Assembly: GCF_000006565.2 (NCBI RefSeq)
Contig: NC_031478.1
Span: forward strand, 6,224,212 to 6,288,211
Direction: 5' to 3'
Source: Toxoplasma gondii ME49
Taxonomy: Eukaryota; Apicomplexa; Conoidasida; Eucoccidiorida; Sarcocystidae
Length of the DNA stretch: 64,000 bases
The position numbers and the translations under genes are program-made. The notes below the pieces were generated by a model, which searched no databases, was not told where the DNA came from, and saw only the letters and a program-made list of their open reading frames with translations. Below, one piece after another: positions 46,575 through 58,079 of this stretch (position 1 is its first letter; each line of letters begins with the position of its first letter).

Positions 46575-49175
46575 CTTGGGTCAATAACTATTACAGCACG
46601 TCGTCTCTCCTTCCCATCGTGATCTTCGCCGCATGCATACCTGAAAAAAAACTGCACCGCTCGGTACGATTTCGTGTAGAACAGTCCTCAACACGATTTC
46701 TCGGAGCCGCATTAGGAATTCGCGACCTAGCCAAACTGGCGAAATCAGGACAATTGGCGACTGAATGACTCATGAGAGCAGCTCCAAGGGTAATTTCAGA
46801 GGAGGTTTCGAAAACACACACGTCTTTGCGTAACTGGAACTCAGAGAATGCAGCTTTGCATTAACAAAACGGCACGAAAAACTAGGCTACTGAAAGGGAG
46901 GAGCCCTGGGTTGGACAAAAAGAAAAATCACTCACGGACCGAAAGCTCTGTCTACCGGAAGCCAATCACCCCACAGAATGCGAATAAATCTCAATCATAA
47001 ACAGTGGAAAATCGGCAGATGAAAAAGAATACTGATATGGCTTTCGATCGATACGACAAGAAATGACGCCCACAGAGATTCTACTGTACTCTTTGTTTGC
47101 TCTTTAGAACGATAGTGTCGCTGTCCATGAGTCCATTGCATACGCAAAGAAGCACACTGCGCTGGTGTATCTGCTACCCGTAACGGAGGTGACCCTGCCC
47201 TCTCGATTCAACTGCCACGCCAAAATCTTCAGCCGCACTTGAAAGGGGCACAAATATGCCAAGATCGAGAGTTTGATCCAAAATGGTGTTGCTGTCCGAT
47301 TTCTTCTGTCGAATGTGACGAGCTACCACGCAATCTATGCATGCTTGCCTGGCATCAGCAGTACGCGGATCAGTTTCTAAGAAGTGTTTCGTGGCGGGAA
47401 TATCTGATACGCGGTTTGTGCAAGCAGTACGCTGTGAAAGTGTAAAAGGCGCTAAATGGATTCGCTTGTCGGCGGCGACGTTGAAGGATTAGATGTGTGT
47501 GGCTGCCGCAGGTCCACAGTAAAGCAGACTCCTGGAGAGAATGTGCGTTCAGCTAGAAACTCTCTGCACAGCAGACACCCTCAATAGGAAAAACGCGCCC
47601 AGCTTTACTCCAGACGCATGTTCGAGTCTGCGCAGCACTGGAACATGAGCGATTTAGATAACGGATTTCATAGCTGTAGAGGCGTACGGCTGGCACCCAC
47701 CTTGGTGGGTGCTTCACCTCATGAAGAAGTCTCAATCCGTGTCACATCGCTGAATTACGTAAGTGCATCAATTGCCAATGGATATTTGACTCTAGCACAA
47801 CAAAGACACTGCGAAGAAAAAACTGCAGAGGTTGGAAAACAGCCTCTGGCAAAGCTGCCTCATTGGGTATGACCACTATGGCACCCACCAGCAAAAGCAC
47901 GCTGGACCACCACACTCACGTTCTCTGGTTGCTCACACGTGCGCTAGCGTGCGCTCATATTACTAGGTTTATTCACTAAGTGACCGCAGATCCTGAGAGA
48001 CGACCGTGGCATGCTATCTGGTAAACCGTCGCACAGCTGTCAAAAACAACATGGTGTGTCGCATTCAGCTTGTTTCGCTCTCCCGATATCCAATTGGAAG
48101 TAAACTGTTTGTCGTTCTGCATACACGACGGCACTGGTTGCACAGCCAACTAGTCAGCTGTATCGGCCCCCCGAAACACTACCAGCAACTCTGTAACGGG
48201 CAATCAGGCAGCGTAGCGCAATTCTAGCAGCTTTTCTCACTTTTGAAACGAAGGCTGCTCGCACGTGAGTGATTCCCAAAGCTGCCCGCATGACTTCCTT
48301 AACAAATCGGTATGTGTTTGTTCTGCTCCACAATCAACAAAGTGACACGAACGGCAGCATCCCTAGCATACGATTCACTTTCTTCCAAACCGGTATATGA
48401 CAGCACTTACTCCGGGCATCCAGAGCTGGATCCCCCATTTAAACGTGATGTTCGTGCGAATATGCGAATCGAGATGACCCACTCATTCTTTTCACGTGTT
48501 CTCTTCGGGGTAAAACCAATACGTACGCTTAATTTTCCCTCAATGTTTTCGGAAGCGAAGCAGACTAAGTTTCCTTTCTATCTAGAAAGTCGAATTTCAC
48601 GGCTGTTTGAATGTCTGCTGTTACAGACGGTGAATATATTTGGATTCAAGGAGCAAAACGCAGCCCACCGCGGTTCGTAACATGCCCCTGATAATGGAAG
48701 GGAATCCAGCGTCTGGTGCCTATACCATTATTGTTTCACGCTAAAACAGAGAAATGAAAAGACAAGAAGTGCCAAGAAAAAGCTTTGGTGTGAGATTCCC
48801 AGTGCCCCCGACGCTCCCACCACTACAGACCGTGCCAACAACAAAACGACTCCTCTCTGACCCTACCACTCCCGCTAAGGAGAGTGTAACGACACGCGGC
48901 ATGGCCGTGAAAAGAGTTCCAAAGAGGCCGAAGCGAAATGGAGGAAGAACAGGAGAAGAAGGAACGACAGCGAACCCCACGAACAGAGGACGCGGATAAG
49001 ATCGGACCGGGCCGAAAGGCACAGCAGAGACAAACGGTGTCAGAAAGAATTGCAGCGGAGAGACACGAAGAGAAAAAAAGGGAATCCAGTAAGATAGAAG
49101 GAACAGTAAAGTGGCGAAGAGGGACCGTTCGCGAAGCAAGAGCAAACACATGCAAGAATACCTATCCATCTGTGT
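46575..49175. other. Gene-poor region
   Basis: 2.6 kb with only short chance frames (up to about 120 codons, for example 48312-48680). No domain, splice-consistent exon series, long (TA)n tract or RNA gene is recognised. It may contain the promoter of the exonuclease-like gene (adjacent to 46574) and downstream sequence of the small minus-strand exon at 49176. Confidence 0.5.
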
Positions 49176-49327
49176 CTATGACTGCGTCTCCTGCTCCTTC
49201 TTCAGAGCCAACTGCTGTTTTATCCTTTGACGGTAGAGGTCTCCTTCCCTATGAAGTTTCTCTGCCTCTTCTTCAACGTTGTGGTAGACAACCTGGAAGT
49301 ATGCGACGCCAACAGGAATGCCGGCGC
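49176..49327 (-). CDS. Last exon of a small single-pass membrane protein (PET117-like, tentative)
   Basis: 152 nt from an acceptor (TTTTTATACAG) to TAG, encoding about 50 residues: GIPVGVAYFQVVY, then EEEAEKLHREGDLYRQRIK and a Lys/Gln/Glu tail. The arrangement of a short hydrophobic segment, a YxQ, a (E)LHxG(D) and a basic helix resembles PET117, a mitochondrial cytochrome c oxidase assembly factor, but only by eye. A phase-matching first exon could be 49425 down to a donor near 49391 (MCRLVCCPVA). That leader is short and another upstream exon is possible. Confidence 0.4.
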
Positions 49328-52200
49328 CTGTATAAAAACATCCAGAACATGAAACAATGAAGTGCAGACGACGCAAGCAGCATCCTGCCATCACCCGCCA
49401 CCGGACAACACACAAGGCGACACATGCGAAGAAATCGAGCGCCATCCACAGGAGGAGATGGAACTACATGACTGTGCACAATAGCAGCGGATGCCAATCG
49501 GACATGAAAGGAACTTTGTTAATTAGTATTAACCAATGAGGTTTGATATTTTGAACCCAGAAGCTACCACGCCTATATGGGACATCAGATCGAACCTGCG
49601 GTACATAAATATGTCATGACGGTTGTACATTAGTTGTTGAATGTCAATCGAACTTGCGAAAATTAAGTTTTCAATGGAATCAACTGGGAAGAACAGGCTT
49701 CAGCGTCCACTCTGTGTGCTTCCGCATTAGTCCCACACCAATGCTACCTTTTTAGACATGTGGCAGTGCGTGCTGCCCTCAATCAGATGTATCAGCATAG
49801 GTATCTCGTTTTTTTCGACCTCGATGTGTTCCGTGAGGGTAAAACGAGACTCTATGTCGGAAGGGAAATGCCTCACATTTCCACAGACGCTGCATTTGGC
49901 TACAGAAATCCACGGAAAGCACAATCGAAGTTGAATCCGGTAGGCAAAGACCTTCAAAGATATCTAAGCCAATAGTACAGCTCGTAGTATATTCTCCCCA
50001 GAAAAGCCGACAAACTTGGTTGGGTATCCCAAACGTAGCCGATACTGCATCTTTATCGAGCATCTTGAAAACGTGACAGCTGGGTCGCACGGGGACGCAT
50101 GTGAACGCGCGTGAAAAAAAGTTCTTCCGCGCGAGCCGCTGCGTGTCCGGGCTATTCGGTGCAAATTGATCTTATGGTTGGCGCTCTGTCGAAACGACAG
50201 GGTGAGATATTTTGCAGGGACTAACCCAGGAGAGCGAGGCCGGCCCACTTAGCGCCCTTCGTGAGTGATGCTAAGAGGTACGACATGCTGGGAGTCGACG
50301 ACGGGTGAAATTAATGGTCACAGAACGACGAAAAACGCGCAAAAAAGAGACGTGAGACCTGGTCAGCGGGAGCGAAACGGTACTGGTGTGAAGAAGCGGC
50401 GACGAAAAGAGGAACCTGGAGACGGAAGGCCACTGCGGAGCCAAGGAGAAGGGCAACTGTGCATTCAAGGCTGAAGAGGAGACAGACGATGCAAAGGAGA
50501 GGTAGAGAAACGGAAAAGACTACGTAAAATGGGAGAGAAAATGGTGGGAGGACATAACCGGCGAGAACTTCCTGGTTTAAGCAGTAAATGGGAAGTCGAT
50601 GGATGGATGCATGCAGGGGATGCAACAGATACAACGATGGACTAGGCACAAAGGAGACGCCCAGCGAAGTTGATTCGCCATGCGGAAAAAGACAAAGGCG
50701 AAACGCGTTTGGCAGTAGAGATGGGAAGTCGAAGGAGTGAGTGAAGGCAAACAACCCCACGAACGAACACCCTGGCTGCTATGCGTCAGCAACAAACCAG
50801 AACACGGACCGGAATGCCGAGAGACACAACCGGGCGGACGGCCACTTACTATCGAGTGACAGCTTCTTCCAGGTGTTTCCAAGAACATAAGAACGTCTCA
50901 AGAAACCCTCTAGAAAGTCAAAACGTTTCCTCGAAGAGAAGCATGTAGTTGAGTGGAGAAAGTCAAGGTCCGCATGCACATTAAGTTACCAATGGAGAGC
51001 TCCTGGAGGTCGCTCGTCAGCAATGGACGAAGGTGACCTGCGGCTGAAGGTTGCAAATCTTCTCTGGAGGGACTTCCACACATTTACCTACGCCGGGTGT
51101 CCCATCATTATAGCCTTATGTCATTTGTTATGAACTGGTATGTCATGTTCGGTTTTCTTGGGGTAGCGAATGAGTAGTTGGACACGATATTTGTACCGCA
51201 AAGGATGAGCGACGTTACATGACACGTAGGCCGGAAAGAAGTGCCTCATCCATGGTAAAAAACGTATACGGATATATTCTGAAGCAGTGTGTCTGGTGAT
51301 GAGAAAATAACAAGGTTGATGACGGCTTACGCATATTCCGTACCTGAACGATGTAATCAGAATACCGAGTTTCTCCGAGAGCATCGTTCCGCCCACGATC
51401 GGCTCCATACAGCCGTCCCCCTCCTGCGTTCCAGTCCATGTGATCAGGGTTTGCAGCCCTTCTGTGCCCAACCCCTATCCAAGTCCTGTCGATGAGGCGT
51501 CTGTTTCGCACGCATTCAACTGATGTAATGTTTCTTGACTTTCCCCGTGTGAAATCCTAGTAGCTCAGCAGGCCTACAGTTCCTACAATAACCCTACTCA
51601 AAAATGCGAACAGCGGTCTTTCGCTCTCTTGGCATCGTCTACTATATCCTGTATAATGGCCGCCAGTGCAACGCCGTGTGTGTCGGTTTTCATCTTGGGT
51701 GGCCAGAGCCGCTGAGACGCACGTGCGCAGCCTGTAGTGTCTTGTTGTTCGACTTCCCCCCCATATAAATATATTTCATGGGGCTCCTTTCTGGGGATGT
51801 AGAGACAGACAGTTACCGTAGATCTCCGCCTATGATTGTTTTGCTGTGGAAATCTGCTGAGCGCGCAACGTTAATCTTCTGCGACTCCAAATCACAGAGA
51901 GAGCCTCCAGTCAACAGCCCTCTGTCTCGTAGTTCAAGGACCTCCTCGATATATGGTAACGTAGTCATAAACATGAAAAGACTCAAAGTTCCTTTTGCGG
52001 TTATGGACAAACGAGGATTCACGTGGGGTTTTGATGGAAGCTTCACGAGAACTGTTCAGGTGCGCATTGCCCATCTACGGTTCGGTACTGTTGTCGCGCT
52101 TGAGACAGGAGAGACCTTTGGCAAGTTTCTATTTGAAGAAGGAACGACGAACAAGCGGATAAACACGAACACAGGTACAGTATGATTAAGACTCTCTAGT
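49328..52200. other. Gene-poor region left of the tandem array
   Basis: Contains chance frames only. The longest, 50311-50760 (-) and 51778-52185 (+), show no recognisable domain. The plus-strand frame at 51778 has an ATG and ends cleanly (135 residues, tail FGKFLFEEGTTNKR), so it is kept as a weak possibility rather than called. Confidence 0.45.
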
Positions 52201-52775
52201 CAGCTGGATGTAGCCAGACAGCTCGTTCTAGACAGACGGCCTTCGGCTGGTATGCTACTACGCACGCGAAACAGATGCCAAGCTCGAGTTGCATCGGTTC
52301 GAGCAAATCGTTCCGCCGACGGTCTCTCGATGAAAACATTGACTGGTTTTTCCTCCTTAACCATCTGCGACAGTTTTCATCTAGTCTTGAATCATCACCT
52401 GGGTTGCCATCGCATTCGTTCAACAGAACTGATATCATCCCCTGGTTGCACCCTCGAACGCGTTGTCGCGTCCCCCAGCCACGAGACTCCAGCACAGCGT
52501 TCCTGTCTTCCGAACCATGGCTGGTACCAGGGAATAGCGGGGGTTTAATCAATTTTGCTGTACGCAGTACTTTCTCTCGAAGCGGTTCATGTAAGTGTCT
52601 TTGTCTGCCGTAACAGGCAGAGTCCTTGTTGAGGCAAGGACCGTAGAATGCCGCTTGCCACAATTCCAGGAAACGTGTTGTTATCTTGACAGTGGCAAGT
52701 GGGCGGGATTGCGTTGCTCAATGCCAGCACGTGGTGCAGTCCCTCACACTCGTCCTTCCATTGCACAGTGTTGCA

Positions 52776-53495
52776 ATGGCGCATGTGCTGTCTTCCCCTC
52801 CTTTTACAGATGTTAAACATGAAAAGGCAAATGCGAGTTTGGCGTTTTCTCAGGACCCCGAGTCGAATTCTCACAACAGGCGAAAGATCAATACGCGTGG
52901 TCGCCATGTCCGCCTGCGTCGCAGTCGTTCCGGGGGCACCAGCAGTTGGAAACCGTTAGCCTCGAGAGTTTTAATCGTGACATTCCTAGTAGCGCTGGCA
53001 GCAGTCGCCCTTCGAAGGTATGTGTTACGCACGAGGTCTCGTTCGATGTCCACCATTTCCCAAGATTCCGACACCTCAGCCTCTCCACGAGAAACATTTC
53101 TGGAGTCCCGTGCACGACTCCGTGAAGTAAATGGAGGTGGTGAAGAGAAACCTGCCTTTTCCAGTTCGCCGGTCGAAGGTGAAGCTGCAACTGTGACCCC
53201 TTTCACACGTGCTAGCACGATAGCTCAGACAGACGAGCGCCCACGTATTGATGAACATGTCGGTGCAGAGCTGAAGGCGGAAGGACCCTCAAAACGTCGG
53301 GAAGGCTTAGACAAGCTTCTGAAAAACTTGGAGGTGGAAATCGTACAACAACATCGGCTCCTGAACACGGCCATTCTTGAAGGAGACACAAAAACAATTA
53401 CTTCCACAAACGAGAGGCTCCTTAGTCTACTGAAGGGGCAGGCATTTTTGCAGAGATATCTCGACAAATCTGGTAAGGGGGGGAGTGCGTCATGA
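52776..53495 (+). CDS. Tandem-family membrane protein, copy A
   Basis: 239 residues from the ATG of MAHVLSSPP, the start position conserved in all copies; an open frame continues upstream without similarity between copies. Layout: hydrophilic N-terminus, a basic patch (RGRHVRLRRSRS, 41-52), one membrane span at about 64-79 (VLIVTFLVALAAVAL) followed by RRYVLRTRSR, an acidic or disordered middle, and a C-terminal helical block at about 183-234 (LLKNLEVEIVQQHRLLN then LLSLLKGQAFLQRYLD). This looks like a recessed signal-anchor typical of many coccidian secreted proteins. At the place where copy C has RRLAE this copy reads ARLREVNG, so no TEXEL. It lacks the 51-residue repeats of copy B. Function is unknown. 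Confidence 0.7.
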   Translation: MAHVLSSPPFTDVKHEKANASLAFSQDPESNSHNRRKINTRGRHVRLRRSRSGGTSSWKPLASRVLIVTFLVALAAVALRRYVLRTRSRSMSTISQDSDTSASPRETFLESRARLREVNGGGEEKPAFSSSPVEGEAATVTPFTRASTIAQTDERPRIDEHVGAELKAEGPSKRREGLDKLLKNLEVEIVQQHRLLNTAILEGDTKTITSTNERLLSLLKGQAFLQRYLDKSGKGGSAS

Positions 53496-53578
53496 AATGG
53501 GTTAATTCTTTCTACACCGCTGTCTCAAGGTCTGCACAGACAGAAATGTCGACCACAGCGCGATAACTTTTTGGAGGA

Positions 53579-54310
53579 TCAGCAGGTTGCAGGCGCATGA
53601 GTGATGGAGGAGGTTTCGGTGGCTAATGCCTGACTCCTCGGTAAAGAGGAACGATGTCTGGAAACGAAAATACATTGGTGGCAGAGCTCAGCGAGATGCT
53701 GTATTTCTCGTTTCCTAGTGAAAAATAAATCCTGGGAGTTGTAATGACAAAACTCTTGGAGAGTGTGAAACAACGCGAGGCTGCAAGGTTAAGGGGGCTA
53801 GTGAAGCGACTGTACTACTTGATAGAACTCAAAAAGACGATTACGGGAAGATGAAGAATGCTTGACGCATGAAACTGAGAGGAGGCGAAATGGACGTGCA
53901 CCTGGTACGGGACATGGGCAGCGACTGCACGATATGTTGACGGCGACTGTTACTCTACAAGTACGCTGGCGTGCCAACATTATCTCTGTCGGCTGAACAA
54001 GCCACAGAGATAAATTCCCAGATCATGCTTCGCCGCAAGGAACAAAGAACGGAAGTAGCGTCTATCGCAGGATCGTCGCCAGCCGCATCCTCGAATACGG
54101 AAGGAGAGCACGTCGGTAGCAGATCATGGGCACCGGCAGATACCAAGTGAAGCTCTCTGGAAGCCCGAAATTTTTTCTTCGTTCGCTTCTTAGCTTCGTG
54201 CAGATGACGAAGAACCGAACCACGGTATCCGCTTTGCTAGCATTGTTGCCTGTTTTTGTTGGACGTTTTGGTTCCACATCGTTGAGTGCCTGGCTTCAGC
54301 GAATCAGCAC
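53579..54310 (+). other. Conserved downstream block of unit A
   Basis: Similar to 58080-58760 (unit B) and 61400-61990 (unit C). Shared landmarks are GCGCATGAG followed by a GAGGTTTC.GTGGCTA-like stretch, a CTCGGT.AAGAGGA box, and GGGCAGCGA(T/C)TGCACGATA. In this copy the open frame seen in B and C is disrupted. Confidence 0.65.
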
Positions 54311-54419
54311 GGCGACCCACCCAGAGTGAAGAGTTATTGGGGTTATGCCAGTGCACAGTTGTCCGATAATGAACACAAAGCAGCTCTATGAGGTTCCGTT
54401 ACACAAGTACAGCAGCGTT

Positions 54420-55880
54420 ACACCAGTGTTTCTTGTTAATTTGGGGGGTTGCAGATTTGTGAAACAGGGAAAACGGATATCAAATTTTTATGTATTTAAG
54501 TCTGTGCACCGCGGTCGTTCCGCGGAATGGTGCCTCGGACTGTTTCGAGACTCTAATGTGTATCAGATTCCCAAGGGTGAGCCCCCCCCCCCCCCACAAA
54601 TAGCAGGGTCCCGCCTACACTCAGTTCACTGAGTACCGGTAAGAGAAGCAAGGGCTGGTAAACACTAGCACGGCAAAGCAACCACCTACTACCAGGCTAA
54701 AAAGAGGGACTGACATAACGAACGCCATTCGTTATAGGTACAGTTCTCTTACTGCTGCGGCACTCGATTGGCGAACTGTGGAGAATCACGTATGCTTCTG
54801 CCACGACAGTTGTGTGTATTGCCCAGTCAACTGTAAGCAGCGGATTACTGTGTGGCATTGTAGACCAAGTCAACCATCCTGTCCAACATGCCGCTAACGC
54901 ACATAAAACGACGTGAATGCCGCACCGTTGCCTGTGTTGTGACGGTGGCCCCAAGTTTTTGTTTTCCGGAGTGGGTTTTGACTGGGCGCAGCTGCATGAA
55001 GAGGCCCAAACTTCTTGTCGACGTGCAAGTGAGTTGTGTCTCTCTGGTGGATAACCAAGGAAGAGGGGGTTCTGATAGAAGCGAGCTTCTTGGCGGTCCA
55101 ACGTGGTGGTCGTAGAAGTCGGGACCAGTATTCCTCACGACATTCGAGGATTGTTTTGGGTATGCGTAGTGCCATTGATCTCGGAAGGGTCTGGAGCTTT
55201 GTGGTCGTACAAAAGGAAGATTTGACAATTAGTGTCGAGACTCGGAGTGCGAACGCATTCACGGACAGCCGATTTCGATGTGCAGTGCGGTTTATTCGGA
55301 ACGTCCCGCTGCACATCCGTGCTGCGGCGGAATCTTGGAACATGACTCTGAACCACTATTTGTTGAGCCTGCCTAGGCAGCAGCGATAGTGAAGATCGTG
55401 AAGGCTCGATTTTCACTCATATCGTTGCTGTTCGTTGACTTCGAGGCGCGAGGATCGCCGTCATGAAAAGCTCTCGACACAGCCGGCAATCGCCGAAGCG
55501 TACGCTCTCCCCTTCCCGGCCGGATCCTGGTAATGGCTCACGAGCATTTTTGCCTCATATGCGCATCTGTCGGACGTGGCGTCTCTGTCCGGATGGGTTT
55601 TGTTTATTAACGTTGAGTTTTGCCAGCGAAGCGTGCCATTGGGAAGTTCCACCTGGTTCACCCTTGTGGTGTTGAAGAAACTCCGGGTGTCTTCCACTGT
55701 TGCCACCCTCCCCCGTTCTGGGCAGTTCCCTCCTTGCACTGGTGACTTTTGCCGATTGGGTTATCTGGGGAAAATTGTGAGAGGGCGGATAAAAACGGAC
55801 AAAGGCACTTGGTGGTTGAAAAAAGATCAGTTCGATAATTGCTCCCACAACTGACTCGAGATAAACCCCTTCGTCCGTTC
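54420..55880 (+). other. Distal noncoding block of unit A
   Basis: Near-identical to parts of unit B (59080-59700), except that B lacks 54570-55185. A diverged relative lies in unit C (about 62030-62560). The minus strand carries an open frame at 55343-54894 starting MFQDSAAARMCSGT, which has counterparts in B and C. Confidence 0.7.
54580..54598 (+). repeat. Poly-C run
   Basis: A long C homopolymer, about 15 bases, inside unit A just right of the point where unit B carries a deletion. Confidence 0.85.
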
Positions 55881-56416
55881 GTCTCAAAAGGGGAGGCTGA
55901 TCCCCGGCTCGTCTTGCACGGGCGTCCGGAGAGCCTCGACTCGTGCCACCAGCTGTCTATCGATGATATTTTCGATTGTTTTTCTTTCCTTATCCGTCTG
56001 CAGTTGTTTCATCGTGGGTTCTGAATTGGCTGATCAGTCAGTCCTGGGTTGCCACTGTGCTCTCTCAACAGGGCGCGGAATTTTTGCTAGGTGGCCGCTT
56101 GAACCCACCGTTGCATCCGCCAGGAGTGAAGCCGCAGCACACCGCTGTTGTGTCTCAAATTCACAGCTGGCATCAGGGAATAGTGGTCGCTGGCCGATAC
56201 TGCTGTACAAATGATTTCTCGGTAAATCGATCATCCAATTGTTTTTCATCTGCCATGAGGGGCAGTGTACTTGTTGTGACAAGGACAGTAGATTGCCGCT
56301 TGTCACGATTCCAGGGAAAGTGTTATTTTCGACAGTGGCCAGTGAGCGGGACGACGCGCTCACATCGTACACGTGGTTGGTACCTCACACTGCTCCTTCC
56401 ACTGCAGAGTGCCGTG

Positions 56417-58033
56417 ATGGCGCACGTGCTGATTTCTTCTCCGTCTACGGTTGAACTCGACGAGGAAACCCAGGTTTTCACGTCTTTACAAAATGCCGCT
56501 TTAATTCCTCGCGACAGGAGAAAGACAAGGACGCATGTCCGCCTGCGTCGCAGTCGTTCCGGGGGCACTGGCAGTTGGAAACCGTTAGCCACGAGAGTTT
56601 TAATCGTGACGTTCCTAGTAGCGCTGGCAGCAGTCGCCCTTCGAAGGTATGTGTTACGCACGAGGTCTCGTTCGATGTCCACCGTTTCCCAAGATTCCGA
56701 CATCTCAGCTTCTCCACGAGAAACGGTCCTCGACGACCGCGCACGATTCCGGGCAGATGACGGAGGCAACGAAGGGGAATTTGCCTTTCCCAGTTCGCCA
56801 GTCGAAAATGTCGCTGCAGCTGTGGCCCGTTTGAACCATGGTAGCACAACCGCTGACGAGCAACCACATCGTGGTGGACAGGCCGATGCAGCGCTGGAGC
56901 TACTACGACCGCCAACTCCCTCTTGGGGAAACCAAGAGGCTCCCGAGGGTGTGACGGGGCGAATCACAGAAGCTGTCGCCATGCCGCTCCCTGCTATCGA
57001 TTCACTCGGCGAGCGACCGCACAATGGTGAACAGGCCAGTGCAGCGCTGGAACCACCAGGACCGGCAACTTCCCCTTGGGGAAATGAAGAGACTCCCGAT
57101 GGTGCGACGGGGCGAATCACAGAAGCTGTCGCCATGCCGCTCCCTGCTATCGATTCACTCGGCGAGCGACCGCACAATGGTGAACAGGCCAGTGCAGCGC
57201 TGGAACCACCAGGACCGGCAACTTCCCCTTGGGGAAACGAAGAGACTCCCGAGGGTGCGACGGGGCGAATCACAGAAGCTGTCGCCATGCCGCTCCCTGC
57301 TAACGATTCATTCGGCGAGCGACCACACAATGGTGAACAGGCCAGTGCAGCGCTGGAACCACCAGGACCGGCAACTTCCCCTTGGGGAAATGAAGAGACT
57401 CCCGATGGTGCGACGGGGCGAATCACAGAAGCTGTCGCCATGCCGCTCCCTGCTATCGATTCACTCGGCGAGCGACCGCACAATGGTGAACAGGCCAGTG
57501 CAGCGCTGGAACCACCAGGACCGGCAACTTCCCCTTGGGGAAACGAAGAGACTCCCGAGGGTGCGACGGGGCGAATCACAGAAGCTGTCGCCATGCCGCT
57601 CCCTGCTAACGATTCATTCGGCGAGCGACCACACAATGGTGAACAGGCCAGTGCAGCGCTGGAACCACCAGGACCGGCAACTTCCCCTTGGGGAAACGAA
57701 GAGACTCCCGAGGGTGCGACGGGGCGAATCACAGAAACTGTGGCCACGTCGACCGTTGGTAGCATAGCTCCTGCGGAACAGTCACATAGTGGGGAACAAG
57801 CCGGTGCAGTGCTGGAGCCACCAGCAGCACCAAAGCCGTGGGGAATTTTAGATGCGGCCCTCGAGAAGGTGCGGGAAGAAATTTCAAAACAACAGGTTCA
57901 ACTACATTTTGCAATGCGTAGAGGGGACTCAGCAGAAGTTGATGCGAGGAAGGAGATGCTGCTTGACCTACTGAAGGGGAGGGCGTTGTTGCAGAGCATT
58001 CCCGACGAGCCTGGTGACGGAGAAATTCCTTGA
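56417..58033 (+). CDS. Tandem-family membrane protein, copy B, with five 51-residue repeats
   Basis: 538 residues from the conserved MAHVL start. The N-terminus carries RRKTRTHVRLRRSRSGG (34-50), with the membrane span at about 61-75 and RRYVLRTRSR after it. Residues 189-443 are five near-perfect 51-residue repeats beginning MPLPA(I/N)DS(L/F)GERPHN and ending GRITEAVA. Diverged partial copies flank them, one before and one after (SIAPAEQSHSGEQAGAVLEPP). The C-terminal helical block (ALEKVREEISKQQVQLHF, then MLLDLLKGRALLQSIPD) is shared with A and C. The TEXEL position reads ARFRADDGG, so the motif is absent. The repeats are rich in Pro, Glu and Gly and predicted disordered. Length is about twice that of its paralogs because of the repeats. 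The frame is open upstream to 55976, but that part is not conserved as protein. Confidence 0.75.
   Translation: MAHVLISSPSTVELDEETQVFTSLQNAALIPRDRRKTRTHVRLRRSRSGGTGSWKPLATRVLIVTFLVALAAVALRRYVLRTRSRSMSTVSQDSDISASPRETVLDDRARFRADDGGNEGEFAFPSSPVENVAAAVARLNHGSTTADEQPHRGGQADAALELLRPPTPSWGNQEAPEGVTGRITEAVAMPLPAIDSLGERPHNGEQASAALEPPGPATSPWGNEETPDGATGRITEAVAMPLPAIDSLGERPHNGEQASAALEPPGPATSPWGNEETPEGATGRITEAVAMPLPANDSFGERPHNGEQASAALEPPGPATSPWGNEETPDGATGRITEAVAMPLPAIDSLGERPHNGEQASAALEPPGPATSPWGNEETPEGATGRITEAVAMPLPANDSFGERPHNGEQASAALEPPGPATSPWGNEETPEGATGRITETVATSTVGSIAPAEQSHSGEQAGAVLEPPAAPKPWGILDAALEKVREEISKQQVQLHFAMRRGDSAEVDARKEMLLDLLKGRALLQSIPDEPGDGEIP
56981..57745 (+). repeat. Five 153-bp tandem repeats inside copy B
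   Basis: Five units of exactly 153 bp. Variants alternate: units 1, 2 and 4 read AIDSL, units 3 and 5 read ANDSF; units 1 and 3 have PDGA, units 2, 4 and 5 have PEGA. Units 2-3 and 4-5 therefore look like copies of a 306-bp dimer. Because 153 is divisible by three, another plus frame (57024-57767) and a minus frame (57765-56323) also stay open. Confidence 0.92.
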
Positions 58034-58079
58034 ATTATTTTCTACATCGGGTTCGCAGGTCTTCCTTGAGCCACAGTGC

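Noticed and set aside
50311..50760. 149-codon minus-strand frame with hydrophobic stretches
   Set aside because: Pyrimidine-biased composition explains the Phe/Leu/Ser content; no domain or splice support.
56981..57745. Separate antisense gene over the 153-bp repeats
   Set aside because: The plus-strand frame has the conserved start, membrane span and C-terminal block shared with A and C; the other frames stay open because the unit length is divisible by three.
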